A DNA stretch of 64,000 bases from Saccharum officinarum (GCA_020631735.1 CM036158.1:86181421-86245420), one strand, 5' to 3'; numbered from the stretch's first letter, positions 43,351 to 55,981 are shown. Notes: a model not told the origin generated them from the sequence alone. Numbers and translations: made by a program.

Positions 43351-46300
43351 ATGCAGATGCCGAACACTCGTCGTACCGTGTATGGTGCCGCTGAGGCTGG
43401 TGGCAGTGCAGCCGCTAGTGATGACCGTGATCCACCACCGCCTCCTCCACCCTACACTGCGGAACAGTTTTTCGCACAATTTCTTGGAAGCCAACGTAAT
43501 ATGGAGAGCATGCAACAGAATATGGAAGCTGCGTTGCGCAGTATCGCAGACAACACCCGTCGAGGAATAAACCCGGGTGGTCGCGAAGCAAACCAGTACA
43601 GCAGTTTCAAGGACTTCATGGATACTCGTCCACCGATCTTTAAGGAAGCCGCAGAACCCTTGGATGCAGAAGAGTGGATTAATACTATGGAAGACAAGTT
43701 CCGTGTATTGAGAATGACTGAAGTGTTGAAGACTGAGTATGCAGCTCATCAACTTCAAGGTCCGGCAGGAATGTGGTGGAAACATCACCGCACCACTTTT
43801 CCTCCCCACACTCACATCACTTGGAATGAGTTCACCGAAGCTTTCCGTGGAACGTACATTCCACCTGGTCTGACCGAGATGAAGCTTGGGGAATTCCTGG
43901 CACTGAATCAAGGCACAAAGACTGTAACTCAATATCTACATGCATTCAATAACCTGAGCCGTTATACCCCTGATATGGTGAATATAGAGGCCAAGAAGAT
44001 CGCTAGCTTCAAGAGAGGCCTAAATCCCAATATGATGAAACATGTGGGTACAAATATGAGGACTAGTTTTAATGATTTCATTAGCGACTGTCTGAAGCAA
44101 GAGAAGAACAACAATGTTTATGCTGCTTCCAAGATCCGTAAGAGAGCTTTCGAGTCGGGTTCGTCCCAGTCCCGAGCCCCAGTGGCCAACCGTCCAGCTT
44201 ATCGATCGCCTGCCCCAGGTGCAAGGTTTAGGCCACCGCAAAGAAAGAATCAGAATGCTCAGCAACCCCAGAGGAATCAGAAACCATTCAAGATGGCATT
44301 GCCTCTGTCGAAGACAGGACAAGACAGTTCATCTGGAACTGTGGCTCAAGTGAAGGGACCGTGCTTCAACTGCAACCAACCCGGACACTTTGCAAAGTTT
44401 TGTCCCTACCCAAGGAAACAGCAAACGCAGTATCAAGCTCGTGTGCATCACACCACTATGGATGACATCTCAGAAGGAGAACCGGTAACAGCTGGTATGT
44501 TTTCTATCAACAATCATCCTGCAGTAGTCTTGTTTGATTCCAGATCATCTCATTCCTTTGTAAGTCAAGCTTTTGTTAAGAGGCATGAGCAAAAGATAAT
44601 TGAACTAGAATGTGCATATAAAATCAGTTCAGCTGGGGCTGATCTGTTGACTAATCAGATAGTTCAGGGAGTGACCCTAAACATATCAAACCGGCAATAT
44701 AAGCTTAATCTGATAGTCATGCCAGGGTTAGTTTTGGATGTGATCATGGGTATGAACTGGATGAATAAGATGGGGGTAGTAATCGATGTTGGGGGAAGGA
44801 GTATCTCTCTTAAGGAACCAAGTGGAGAAGGCACTTTTCGGGTGGTCCTACCTCGGAAGGTAGACCTAGCTAGCACGACTTGTGCGGTCCAAACTACTCT
44901 GCTAGCCCATATTCCAGTGGTCTGTGAGTTTCCAGATGTGTTTTCGGATGAGTTACCTGGACTTCCACCAGACCGAAATGTTGAGTTTGCCATTGAGTTA
45001 ATTCCGGGAACAGCACCGATCTCGAGAAGGCCCTATCGGATGCCTCCCAATGAGTTAGCCGAATTGAAGAAGCAACTCCAGGACTTACTAAAGAAAGGTT
45101 TGATTCGTCCCAGCTCGTCTGAATGGGGATGCCCCGCTCTGTTTGTGAAAAAGAAGAAGGATAACTCCTTACGCATGTGCGTGGATTATCGACCACTGAA
45201 TGCAGTGACAATTAAAAACAAGTATCCTCTTCCTCGGATTGATATATTGTTTGACCAGTTGTCTAAAGCCAAAGTGTTCTCTAAGATAGATTTGAGATCA
45301 GGGTACCATCAGATAAAGATTAGGCCACAAGATGTGCCTAAGACTGCGTTCTCTACCAGATATGGCTTGTACGAGTATCTTGTCATGTCCTTCGGATTGA
45401 CAAACGCTCCTGCATACTTTATGTATCTGATGAATTCTGTTTTCATGCTAGAGTTGGACAAGTTTGTGATTGTGTTCATTGATGACATTCTAATATATTC
45501 AGATAATGAAGAAGATCACGCAGAGCACCTCAGGATTGTCTTGACTAGACTCAGGGAACATCAACTGTATGCGAAGTTTAGCAAGTGTGAGTTCTGGCTT
45601 AAGACAGTGCCTTTTCTCGGCCACGTGCTGTCTGAAAATGGCATTTCCGTAGACCCTAGTAAGGTACAAGAGGTTATGGACTGGAAGTCACCAACCTCAG
45701 TGCATGAAGTTCGCAGTTTTCTTGGTTTAGCCGGTTACTATCGTCGCTTCATACCGGATTTCTCGAAGATTGCCAAACCAATGACAAGCCTGTTACAGAA
45801 GGATCATAAGTTTGTATGGACAGAGGAGTGCGAGGCAGCTTTCTGCACCCTGCGAAAGCTGTTGACCACTGCTCCTGTTCTGGCCCAACCGGATATAGAA
45901 AAGTCTTTTGATGTGTTCTGTGACGCATCTAAGAATGGGTTAGGATGTGTACTAATGCAAAATGGAAGGGTTATTGCCTATGCCTCACGTCAACTGAGGA
46001 AGCATGAAGTTAATTATCCTACACACGATTTGGAGCTTGTAGCAGTAGTGCATGCTCTAAAGATTTAGAGACACTACCTAATGGGTAATGTGTGTAACCT
46101 CTTTACAGATCATAAGAGTCTCAAATACATTTTTACCCAATCTGAGTTGAACATGCGACAGAGAAGATGGTTAGAGCTGATAAAGGACTATAATCTAAAT
46201 GTACATTATCATCCCGGTAAGGCTAATGTAGTAGCAGATGCACTGAGCAGAAAATCACATGCTATTGATGTGCAACCGTTGTTTGAAGAAGGGTTCAATT

Positions 46301-47808
46301 TGCTACATCCTGCTGTGTTGCATAATCTTCAGATCAGTTGTACTTTGGAAGACCAGATCATTGAAAGTCAGAGGACAGATAAGGGAATCTTTCATATCAA
46401 GGAGAAGATGAAGAGAGAATCCACCAAACACTTTCGATTGGATGACCAAGGAGTGTTATGGTTTAAGGATCGCCTGGTGGTACCAAAGGATAGAGAGCTT
46501 AAGAACAAGTTGATGAATGAGACCCATCATTCTAAGCTATCTATTCACCCCGAAAGTAGTAAGATGTACCAAGATTTGCGACCCCGTTATTGGTGGACTA
46601 AGATGAAAAAAGAAATTGCAGCATACGTCGCTCGTTGCGACATGTGTTGTAGAGTTAAAGCTCTTCACATGAGACCCGCAGGACTTCTGCAACCCTTGTC
46701 TGTACCCGATTGGAAATGGGATGATATAAGTATGGATTTCATCACTGGTCTTCCCACCACACAGAAGGGACATGATTCTATTTGGGTCATAGTAGATCGT
46801 CTCACCAAGACAGCTCACTTTATGCCAGTTAAGACGACATTCCGACCACCTCAATATGCAGAAAAGTATATTGCTGAGATTGTCCGATTACATGGTATAC
46901 CAAAAACGATCGTGTCTGATCGTGGTTCACAGTTTACCTCTCATTTTTGGGAGCATCTTCATAAAGGTTTGGGTACTAGTTTGATTCATAGTACGGCTTA
47001 CCATCCACAGACAGACGGGCAGACAGAACAAGTTAATGTTGTACTTGAAGATATGCTTAGAGCTTGTGTGCTATCATCTAGAGGCTCATGGGAATCCTGG
47101 TTACCATTGGCAGAATTCGCTTACAACAACAGTTACCAAGAGAGTATCAAGATGGCACCTTTTGAAGCTTTATATGGCAGGAAGTGCAGAACACCGTTAA
47201 ATTGGGTAGAGCCTGGAGAAAGAAGGTTTTATGGAATTAATTTTGTAGATGAGGCAGAGAAGAAGGTCCGTATTATCCAACAAAACATGCAAGCTGCACA
47301 GTCTCGTCAGAAGAGTTATGCAGATAAGAGAAGGAGACCATTGGATTTCCAAGTGGGTGACTATGTCTATTTGAAGGTTACCCCCATAAAGAAGAAACGG
47401 TTTGGAATCAAGCAGAAACTGTCCGCTAGATATATCGGACCATACCAGATCATAGAGAAAAAGGGTCCCGTGGCGTACAAGTTGTAGTTGCCAGAAGAGA
47501 TGAGTTCGATCTTTCCTGTCTTTCACGTATCCCAGCTGAAGAAATGTCTGCGTGTTCCGGAAGAGAGAATAGAACCGTAGGGTATTCGGATCAAGGCAGA
47601 CTTGGAATATCGTGAACAACAAGTTCGAGTTCTGGATATAAAGGACTGAGTCACTCGGAATAAAGTGGTAACAACATACAAGGTTCAGTGGAGCCATCAT
47701 GATGAGAGTGATGCTTCATGGGAAACGGGAGAATATCTTCAAACCACGTATAAAGATTTTTACGATAAATGGTTCGTAACTCAAAATCTCGGGACGAGAT
47801 TCTTATAA
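43351..47808 (+). pseudogene. Chromovirus gag-pol polyprotein with four in-frame nonsense codons
   Basis: A single frame holds all domains. Gag ([11 protein letters not shown]… at about residue 107) is followed by knuckle [14 protein letters not shown] at about residue 338. The protease block [12 protein letters not shown] has its Asp near residue 395, with Arg and Ser where Gly and Ala are usual. Reverse transcriptase has VFIDDILIY near 709; RNase H has FDVFCDAS near 855. Integrase begins with an HHCC finger (H…H…CDMC), and its core has MDFITGLP, IVSDRGSQF and QTDGQTEQ, followed by GPY/F sequence near 47420 (ARYIGPYQIIEKKGPV). A chromodomain-like end (YKVQWSHHDESDASWE) is at about 47660-47740. 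Stops: TAG 46066-46068 (a conserved Trp position), TAG 47485-47487, TAG 47578-47580 and TGA 47647-47649; the natural TAA is 47806-47808. No frameshift is seen. Start may be 43351 or 43357, the latter directly after CAG. Confidence 0.95.
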
Positions 47809-47819
47809 GGGGGGAGGAC
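47805..47819 (+). promoter_or_regulatory. Polypurine tract of the chromovirus
   Basis: ATAAGGGGGGAGGAC directly precedes the 3' LTR start TGTAACACCCC, and it overlaps the gag-pol stop. Confidence 0.9.
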
Positions 47820-50800
47820 TGTAACACCCCTGAGTGTTAAGCATGCATTAGCATCCAAGGCACTAGTCATAATCATCTCATACATGGTTATCATCGCATG
47901 CAATATAGACCCTTTTAAATTTAGAGTTGAAAAACAATTACTCAAAACCCAAATGCTGCATTTAAGTGCTAAAGAGTGATGAAACTTTATGTAGCTACAA
48001 TTTTAGATAATCTAGAGTAAATAAACATGATTTTTGGAGCAACTCTTGAATTCAAATTCCTTCAAATTTTGCTTTTAAAAATATTCTAGAAAAAATGAAT
48101 TTTTACTTAAAAATTTAGCTTTAAATCCCAAATTCAAAATCTATTTAGAATTTTGAAAAGTGCCCTACATGAAAGTTGTAGAGAATTAAATTTTGAACAA
48201 CTTTTATTTTAGGCAAAAGTTCTGAAAACCTCTTTTTCATCTTCAAATTCAAATTTGAAACAAATATAGAAATCTGAAAATTTATTTAGAAAAAGAAAAA
48301 AATGCTTTTCCTTCTTTAGTGGGCCGCAGCCACCCTTTCGGCCCAGCAGCGCTGGCAGCCCGGCCCGCGCCCCGCGTCGGCTTCCTCCCCGCGCACGCGC
48401 GCCCGCGCGCAGCGCCGTGGCGCCGCGGCAGGACTCGGCCGCCGCGTGGCCGAGCGACGGCGACGCCGCGCGACACGCGCCCCGGGTGGCCCCCGCGTCC
48501 CCCGCGCCACGCGCCTTGAACTCGCGCCCGCTCCTCCATCCTCAGCACGCCCTCCATTCCTCCTCTCGCCCCGCCAGCAGCAGCAGCGCACCGCCGCGCC
48601 ATCACCGGCTCCCGGAGCTCCGCCACCGCCGTTCGCGCTCGTGGCTGCTTCTCCGGCCGATTCCTCCCGGCCTCAGCTCCGCCCCGCTTCCCTCCACCGC
48701 GTGCGCGCCTCCACTCCGCCGCTCGAGCTCAGGTGAGGGCCAATTGGCCGCCCCCCTCCTCCACTGCCGCCATGGCCGCCGTTGGCCGGCGCGCATGGCC
48801 GGAGCTCCCTGGCCCTTCATGCCTCCTCCGGTCTCGAGCATCCGCTTCCCCTTCGCCTAGTGGTGCTCGCGCTCGCATTCTCGGCCGCCCCCGTGGCCTG
48901 CATTGGCCGGCCGACAAGCTCCCGCGTCGCTGTGCTGCCATCTCCGCCGGCGAGCCTCCTCCGGAGCTCCCGCGCCGCTCGGAGTTGGTGCGCTGGGTGT
49001 GTCTCGGTGCGGGGAGCACGTTGGTGCCCTCCCCGTCGCCGGAGACCTCACCGGCGGCGACTGCGCCACCGGTCAGCGCCTCCCCCGCGCTGCTCTGGCT
49101 GGCCGGTGGGGTCCGTTGACCCGTGGGTTCCGAGTGTCAGCGTGTGTGGGTGCACTGCACCGAGTGTCAGCGTTTTCACCGGCGAATTTTTAAAAGAATT
49201 AAGGAAAATAATTTCTCAGAATTTTGAAACAGCTTTAAAAAATCATATCTCAAGATTTATAGCTCCAAAAATGATGAAACAAATTTTGAAATGTTCCTCT
49301 TGAATAGATCTACAGTTTAAAAATATTTCATGATAAAATTGTGACACTTTTCTGTGTAGCTTTATTTGATTGTTATAAATGCTGATATCTTAGAAAATGT
49401 GTAGTAAATAAAATAATGAAGGGAAAAATGTGATTCTTGTTGCTTTAATCTTTATTAGTGATGTACTTTCTAGGAAAAATATTAGTGAAGCATGTTCTAT
49501 GAGAAATTTTTGAAGTGTAGTTCAAATGCTTTTAATTGATAATCTTTGTTATTTTTAGTAGAGAGCTAAATTTGTATAGAACATACATGTGATAATTTTT
49601 GTAGTATGTTAGTTTACTGTTAGTAACATAGGAAAAATGTGAAATATGTTGTTTGATACTTTTTCTAGTACAAAATAATTTCATGCTCATTATTATGCTA
49701 TACCTTGTTTATTTTGTACAGATAGTGTTACTTATTCAATTCTCATAAAAATTTAGTAGTAGGTTAGTTAGGGTAAGAGTAATCTACTGTAATTTTTGTA
49801 GATTTTTATCTGCACAAGAAATAGGTGTTGGTGTGTAACCCTAGTTAAATAGGAAATAAAATATTATTCTTTGTGAGAAATTAAGAGAAATAAAATATGT
49901 TTGGTGTATCTTTGAAGCATCATTATGCCTTGCTGATATTATGGATGAGTTAGGTTGGTAAGCTTTAGTAGCTTAGATTCACTTGTATGTGTAGATGATA
50001 GGCTAACTAATAGAAGGATAAGGTGCATGTTTTAGGGTACATGTTCTTGGATGATGTTGACTACCTTGTAGAAGAAATAGTTATTTTTAAACTGCTCATT
50101 CCATGTGCTCAACTGCATCTCATGTCATCAAAGCACTCCACCACAATCCGATGCATCATTCGCATAATGACTTATGCACTTGCATCATACAGGATCGCAG
50201 GAGGAGTCACAGGTAGCAGTACCGGAGGAGCAACCTTGGACCGACCAGCAGGAGCCCCAGGCACAGGAGGTGCCCGAGGAAGAAGAGTCAGGCGAGGAAC
50301 TGCCAGACTGCGTTGATCATCATCCTAGCTCGTTCAAAAAAGGCAAGCCCCGGAGCATTTTAAGTCTCCTATTTTTATAAAAGCTGTTCCTTACTACATG
50401 AACTATAGTTATATATATTGTTGCATTAAGTTATAGGAGTTGAGTGAAACCGTTGTTGCATTATTATCTTGGCCCCCGGATTACCTTTTACCCTGTTAGG
50501 TCAGGAACGAGTTAATTGCTTAGCCATGCTTAGACCGGTAGAAGTCGGGTGATTTCCTGTCATCTGCGAGCTATAGGTGGATACCTGATTATGGTTAGCT
50601 GTAATTGTGATCATGGAAAGTAACCAAGTGTTGATGGATAAACGAAGACCGGGCGGAGTCTTATAGGGTTTTGGACTATAGTGATTCCGTCTGTGTCGAT
50701 TAAGGACCGATCGTTGCTCGTCCCTCTTGTCATGTTGAACGCATGCCTCACATTTAGCTGGCCGAATAAAGTACCTTTCGACCGCGAAGCTAGTGACACT

Positions 50801-51832
50801 TTTCGAGCCAGGATAAACTCGGGTTGACAGACTGGTGTTGAAGTGGATGTAACGGGGACGCGAAGAGTGAGCCCAAGGTGCGTCCTGGCAGTCGGGCGGT
50901 CCCTGGGTAGTGCGATCCATGATTGTTATTCCGCGACTTCTTGGAAAGTGTCATTGGTGATCTACGCGACCCTGACGGGGGAAGCAGGGTTTGTGTGAGG
51001 AATAAATCTCTAGCTGGATAGGAATTCGATTCGAATCGCCGTCGCTCCCGGTTAGTGAGCACTTGACTCGAGCTATGGCATCGTAGTAACATTAAAGGGA
51101 CACTGATAGTTAAGTGAATGATGTTGGAAATGCTAAACCTGATATGGTAATCTAGGTTGTTAATGATGAATCAAGTGATTGTTCTAGCAATAGATGCTTA
51201 CCTAGCTTGAATAGGTATACTAAAAAGTGATGCAAAAAGTACTGGTATAGTTTTTCATAACAACTTATGCTTTTCGCTAATGAGTCAAGCCAGTCCAATC
51301 TATAAAGCCTTACATGACCCTTGGTGTCCTTTATTTCTGGTTTTTGACGGGTAAGTCTAGCTGAGTACATTCTCGTACTCAGGGCGTTGTTCCCATTGTT
51401 GTTGCAGATGGTCAGGTGTACTATGGGTACTGTTCCAATTATCTGTATCCGGCGATGGGCGACAACTAGAACCTTGGGCAAGGGTCACTCTGTTCGTCTT
51501 ATCTACTGCTTTTGTGGACCATGACGATCTACTGGCACTGTATTTTAACTAAGTGTGTGTGTAAAACTACTTGCTTCCGCTATGTTATTCTGAACTATGT
51601 TGTAATAACTTTTATTCCGAACTCCGATGTACTCCACTTTTATTGTGAACTCTATGTATCATGTGAACGGTGGCTGCTAAATCAGTACGATCTTAGTTGT
51701 ATGTTGGTTGGTTTGAAATCCCGCGTGATTTCACGGAATCTCGGGTTATACGGGTTTAAGTTTGGTAAATTAACCGCCTCGGTGGAAGATTTTTTCTGAC
51801 TTAATCTCGTATAATTACGTTGATCTGTTACA
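47820..51832 (+). repeat. Tekay-type chromovirus 3' LTR, complete (4,013 bp)
   Basis: Starts TGTAACACCCCTGAG and ends TTGATCTGTTACA. It contains a GC-rich block (48310-49110), an acidic mini-ORF (50174-50380) after a CAG, and a hairpin inside a GTAAGT…CAG segment (51351-51407), all shared with the solo LTR at 52209. The GC-rich open frames on both strands are not genes. Confidence 0.95.
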
Positions 51833-52208
51833 CTCACTAAGCATAGGTCTTGCCATATCAATGAGTGTTCTATTCTTTCTCTCAAAAAGATTATTTGATT
51901 GTAGAGTGTATTTAGCCAAGAATTGTTGTATAATTCCAAATTCGTCACATAATTCATTAATTCTAGTGAACTCACTTTCATTGTCACTTCTAACTCTCTT
52001 GATGGTTGTTTCAAACTCATTGTGAATGCCTTTGACAAACGATTTGAAAGTTACAAACACATCACTCTTGTCCACTAGAAAGAATACACAAGTGTATCTT
52101 GTATAATCATCCACTATCACAAAGCCATATTTGTTTCTATCGATGCTGGTGTATTGTGTTGGCCCAAACAAGTCCATGTGCAATAATTCAATTGCTTTAC
52201 TAGTGCTC
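51833..52208 (-). pseudogene. Sirevirus-type Copia integrase core fragment
   Basis: Minus-strand reading: SKAIELLHMDLFGPTQYTS (first Asp), VIVDDYTRYTCVFFL, KRVRSDNESEFTR (second Asp), then NLFERKNRTLIDMARPMLSE, where the Glu of the DDE triad lies in FERKNRTL. The frame stops at the chromovirus LTR on the left and at the solo LTR on the right (duplication TGCTC 52204-52208). The rest of the integrase and reverse transcriptase should lie beyond the chromovirus and is not in the assembled sequence. Confidence 0.92.
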
Positions 52209-55200
52209 TGTAACACCCCGGTGTTACGCATGCATTTAGCATCTGCAAATCATGAAGCATAAGCACCATCATGCATTCATGAGCATTTCATGTTATATAA
52301 ATAAAACATCCAAAACATGCTAATGAAACATGAGAGTTGCATTTACTTGCTTTCATTAGATTAGTACCGTGATCATGCTTGTTTGAGTGTTTAAACAACT
52401 TAAAATTGATCATCAAGTAATTTGGAGCAAAGTTCCTTTTGAAAATTTTTCCAAATTTTGCTTTTAAAAATTATCCTTGAAAAATAAGGTTTTTATTTAA
52501 AAATCAACTTTTTAACCCTAATTCAAAATCGGTTGAGATTTTGGCTTTGTGTCTTTTAACAAAGTTGTAGAGCACAAAATCTTGATCAACTTTTATTTTT
52601 GGCCCATCTTGTAAAAATGTATCTAAGATGCTCAAAATAGGGGTTTGCTGCTGTTATTTAAAAAAAAATGAAAATGATTTTTTTTAAACGGGCCGAGCGC
52701 CCCATTTTCGGCCCACTTGGGGTTCGCTGGCCTCGCTTGCCCGCGAGCGCGCCCGCCCCGCTCCATCCCGCGCTGGCCTCGTGGCGGCCGACCACCAGCG
52801 GTGGTGGGCGGTGGCCGGTCGGCTGACCGTAGTCGCCCCGCCTTAACCCTGGTCAGGACGCCCCCTCTGCGGCCTATTCCTCCTCCTCCTCGCTCTTGCG
52901 CCAGCAGCAGCCGCGTCGTTGCAGCAGCCGCACGGCCGCAGCACCGCCGTGTGCCCCGCCGGCGTAGTGCTCCTCCACCACACCACCCTTCTCCGGTTCA
53001 GCTCGCGTGAGGCACCGAGCCCGCCTCGACCGCATGAAGCCCCTACGCCACCCTGCGAGCCTCGCCGTAGCCTAGCTCGCCGCGACCGTTGAACTGCCGC
53101 GCCACCGCCCGCCGGCGTCAGCCACCACCATAGATAGGGTTTGCCATCTTCTCCTTTATCTGCACCGGCATGCTCGCCTCACCGTGAGGAGGCCGGTGAT
53201 GCTGGTCGCGCCACCGGAGGCCGGCCGCCGGCGGTGATCCAGCCGGCGGGAGCTCCTCCCCTGCCTCTGTCTCCTTGGACAGTGGGGCCGCGGGGCCCAA
53301 CTGCAGTGGCTCGGGCTGGATCTGGGTGCACGTTGCCGTGTGCACGTTGCATTTCCAGATCCAGATTTTCAAAGAATTGATTTTGGAAATATTTTTTAGA
53401 AATTGTTTAAATCCTTCCAAAAATCTTATCTCTTGTTTTATTGCTCCAATTTGAGTGAGACCAATTTTGTTGTGCTCCTTGTGATTAGATCTGCGGTTTA
53501 GATGTATTGCATGTCATGTTTGTGATGCTTTTATATAGGGTTTTATTTAATTCTTGATAACTGCTTTTAACTTCAGAAATACATAGTAAATCCAATATGT
53601 GTTAGAAAAATATAGTTCCAATTTTTTTAGTCTTCTTATGAGATGTACTACCTTGAAAAATGTGTCATGCATGTTGTGTAAAAAAATATTGATGTGTAGT
53701 TCAAGTGTCTTTATTTGCCTAGATTTGTTATTTTTGCTAGGGCTAAAAATATGAATAATACATACATGTGAAACTTTTTCTATGATGGTTAATTACTGTG
53801 TAAATCATAAGAAAAATATACAATGTTCTGTTTGGTACTTTTTGTAGTACAAAGTATTTTCTATGCATGGTGTAGCACTGCTTTTGTCCTTTTTGTGTAG
53901 GATGTTATACATGTTCAAATGCAGTGAAATTTTTGTGGTAGTCTATGCTTGACATGATTAGGCTACTGTAATTTTCTGTGAACTAAAAATATAGGTTACT
54001 GTTCAAACCTAGATTAAATTAGGTTTTAATCGGGAATCCCTTTATTGCATGTTTAGTTAATAATGTTGTTTTGGTGTATCTTTGAAGCGCCAATTAGCTT
54101 GCTGGTGTGTTATGCCATGTTGTTTCATGTTGTAATGCAGCAAGTAGTTAGTAGCTACATACTTAGATGTGATTGCATGCATGTTTGTTATTCCATCTGA
54201 TTAGTAGATAGAGAAGAAGTACGAACTTGCTTTGTTAAGTAGAATGTGAATGGTGCATTTACATACACATGCAAGCATGATCATCATATGCCATCCCATT
54301 GGTGCACCTTTTTCCATCAGCACTTATCCCCATGCACACATGCATCATACAGGATCGGCGCAGAAAGCAGTACACGTGGAGCACGGAGTTCCCGAGGAGG
54401 CCGTGCAACGAGTGGTGCCACCCCTGGGAGAACCAGAAGTCGAGGAGCCAGACGGTGATCTGCCGAAGTGTCGGGACCACCGACTGTCAACCTTCTGGAA
54501 GGCAAGCCCCGGAGCATTATAAGTCTCCCTACTTTATCAAAGCAAGATAAATATATATGTTATATGTATTGTTGCATTAAGTTATAGGAGTTGCTTGAAA
54601 CCGTTGATGCATCTCACTATGATATTCCTTGAACACCTTGATATATCCTGATATCCTATTTAAGTCTAGTTCCGGAATATCAGCTTAGCTATGCTTAGTC
54701 CGGTAGAAGTGGGTGATTTCGCGTCACCTACGATTTATGTAAAAACATGTCATGTTTAGCAATGTGCTATCATGGAAAGAGAACCATTTGTGGTTGAATA
54801 ATTGGAGACCGGGCGGAATGTTGGGCAGCAAGGCATGGGTCTTGTGTGCTTGTAGTTTCCGTCTGTGTCGATTAAGGACCATACCGTTGTCGGCCCTCAG
54901 TCCTTTTTGAACGCATGCCCCACATTTAGCTGGCCGGATAAGTACTTCCGACCGCAAAGCCTAGTAGCTCTGTTCGGACCGACGACCGAGATGATGCCAA
55001 GACCACCTCGGGCCTGTTGACCGTGGACAAGAATGACCTAGCTCCAGCGTGGGCAGGCATAACTTGAGTGACCTGGCGCGGGAGGAACCCAAGGTGTATA
55101 GGGTTCATGGCGGTCCCGCGATGTTTTTTCGAATAGTACCAAGGGTGACCTGTAGCTCACTGGGCCGGTGAGTGTGGTTTGTGTGGGGAATACATCACGA

Positions 55201-55976
55201 GCTGGTTAGTAATCGATTCGAGTCGCCATCACTCCTGGATAGTGAGCAACTGGATTGAGTTACGTCATCGTAGTAATGTGATTATGGAACATGATGATGG
55301 TTATGGTTATGAGTATGATGTGGAAAATGCTAAACAAAATTGGTTACTATTGATTGCTTAATCTTATCCAAGTGATTGCTCTAGTACAGGTGCAAATCTA
55401 GATATGTTTAAATGAACAAGTTAAATTGGTGCTAAAGATTTATATTGCAATTTAAGTGCTATTGCCTTTTATGCAAAATGTTGTCAACCCAACCCTATTA
55501 TAAAGCCTTGCATACTCCTTGGTGTCATGTTGTTTTCTGGTTTTTGTCGGGTAAGTCTAGCTGAGTACCTTCTTGTACTCAGGGTTCTTCTCCCCCTTGT
55601 TGCAGGTGTTTATTAGGACCAAGGGCAATGGTCGCTCCATACTTCTTATCTCGATGCTTTTGTTGGAGGAGACTACAGTATGACACTATTATTTAAACAA
55701 AATGGTGTGTGTTGATTTTGGACAATAATGCTTCCGCTACCTGTTATTTCAAACTCAGTGTTGTAATACTTTAATTGAACTCCGATGTATTTGAACTATG
55801 TACGCATGTGAACTATAACCACTAAACCAGTACGGTCTTGGCTAATTGTTGAGAAGTTTGAGATCCTTCGAGATTTCATGGACTACCGGGTTATATGGGC
55901 TTAAGTTTGCTAGATTCTCTGCCCCAGCAGGTGAATTTTCTCACTTAATTTCGTATAATTGGGCGGTTCCGTTACA
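52209..55976 (+). mobile_element. Tekay-type solo LTR with 5-bp duplication TGCTC
   Basis: Starts TGTAACACCCCGGTG and ends CGGTTCCGTTACA; identical TGCTC lies at 52204-52208 and 55977-55981. It is 3,768 bp and shares the module order of the 47820 LTR but is clearly diverged. No internal domains lie between the duplications, so it arose by LTR-LTR recombination. It interrupts the Copia between the pre-integrase region and the integrase core. Confidence 0.93.
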
Positions 55977-55981
55977 TGCTC

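Larger units (their letters stand above)
38245..51832 (+). mobile_element. Tekay-type chromovirus (Gypsy LTR retrotransposon) with a histone H3-like accessory ORF
   Basis: Order: 5' LTR to 41152, tRNA-Met primer site, accessory ORF 41936-42987, gag-pol frame 43351-47808, polypurine tract, 3' LTR 47820-51832. LTRs begin TGTAACACCCC and end GTTACA. A chromodomain-like segment ends the integrase, placing it among chromoviruses. LTR length of about 4 kb and the LTR start suggest the Tekay clade. It is inserted in the integrase region of the minus-strand Copia; CTCAC at 51833-51837 is the likely right target duplication, with the left copy hidden by the gap. Nonsense codons make this copy non-autonomous. 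Confidence 0.9.

Noticed and set aside
48282..49303. Several GC-rich open frames on both strands
   Set aside because: They lie in the GC-rich block of the chromovirus 3' LTR and are broken in the matching 5' LTR.
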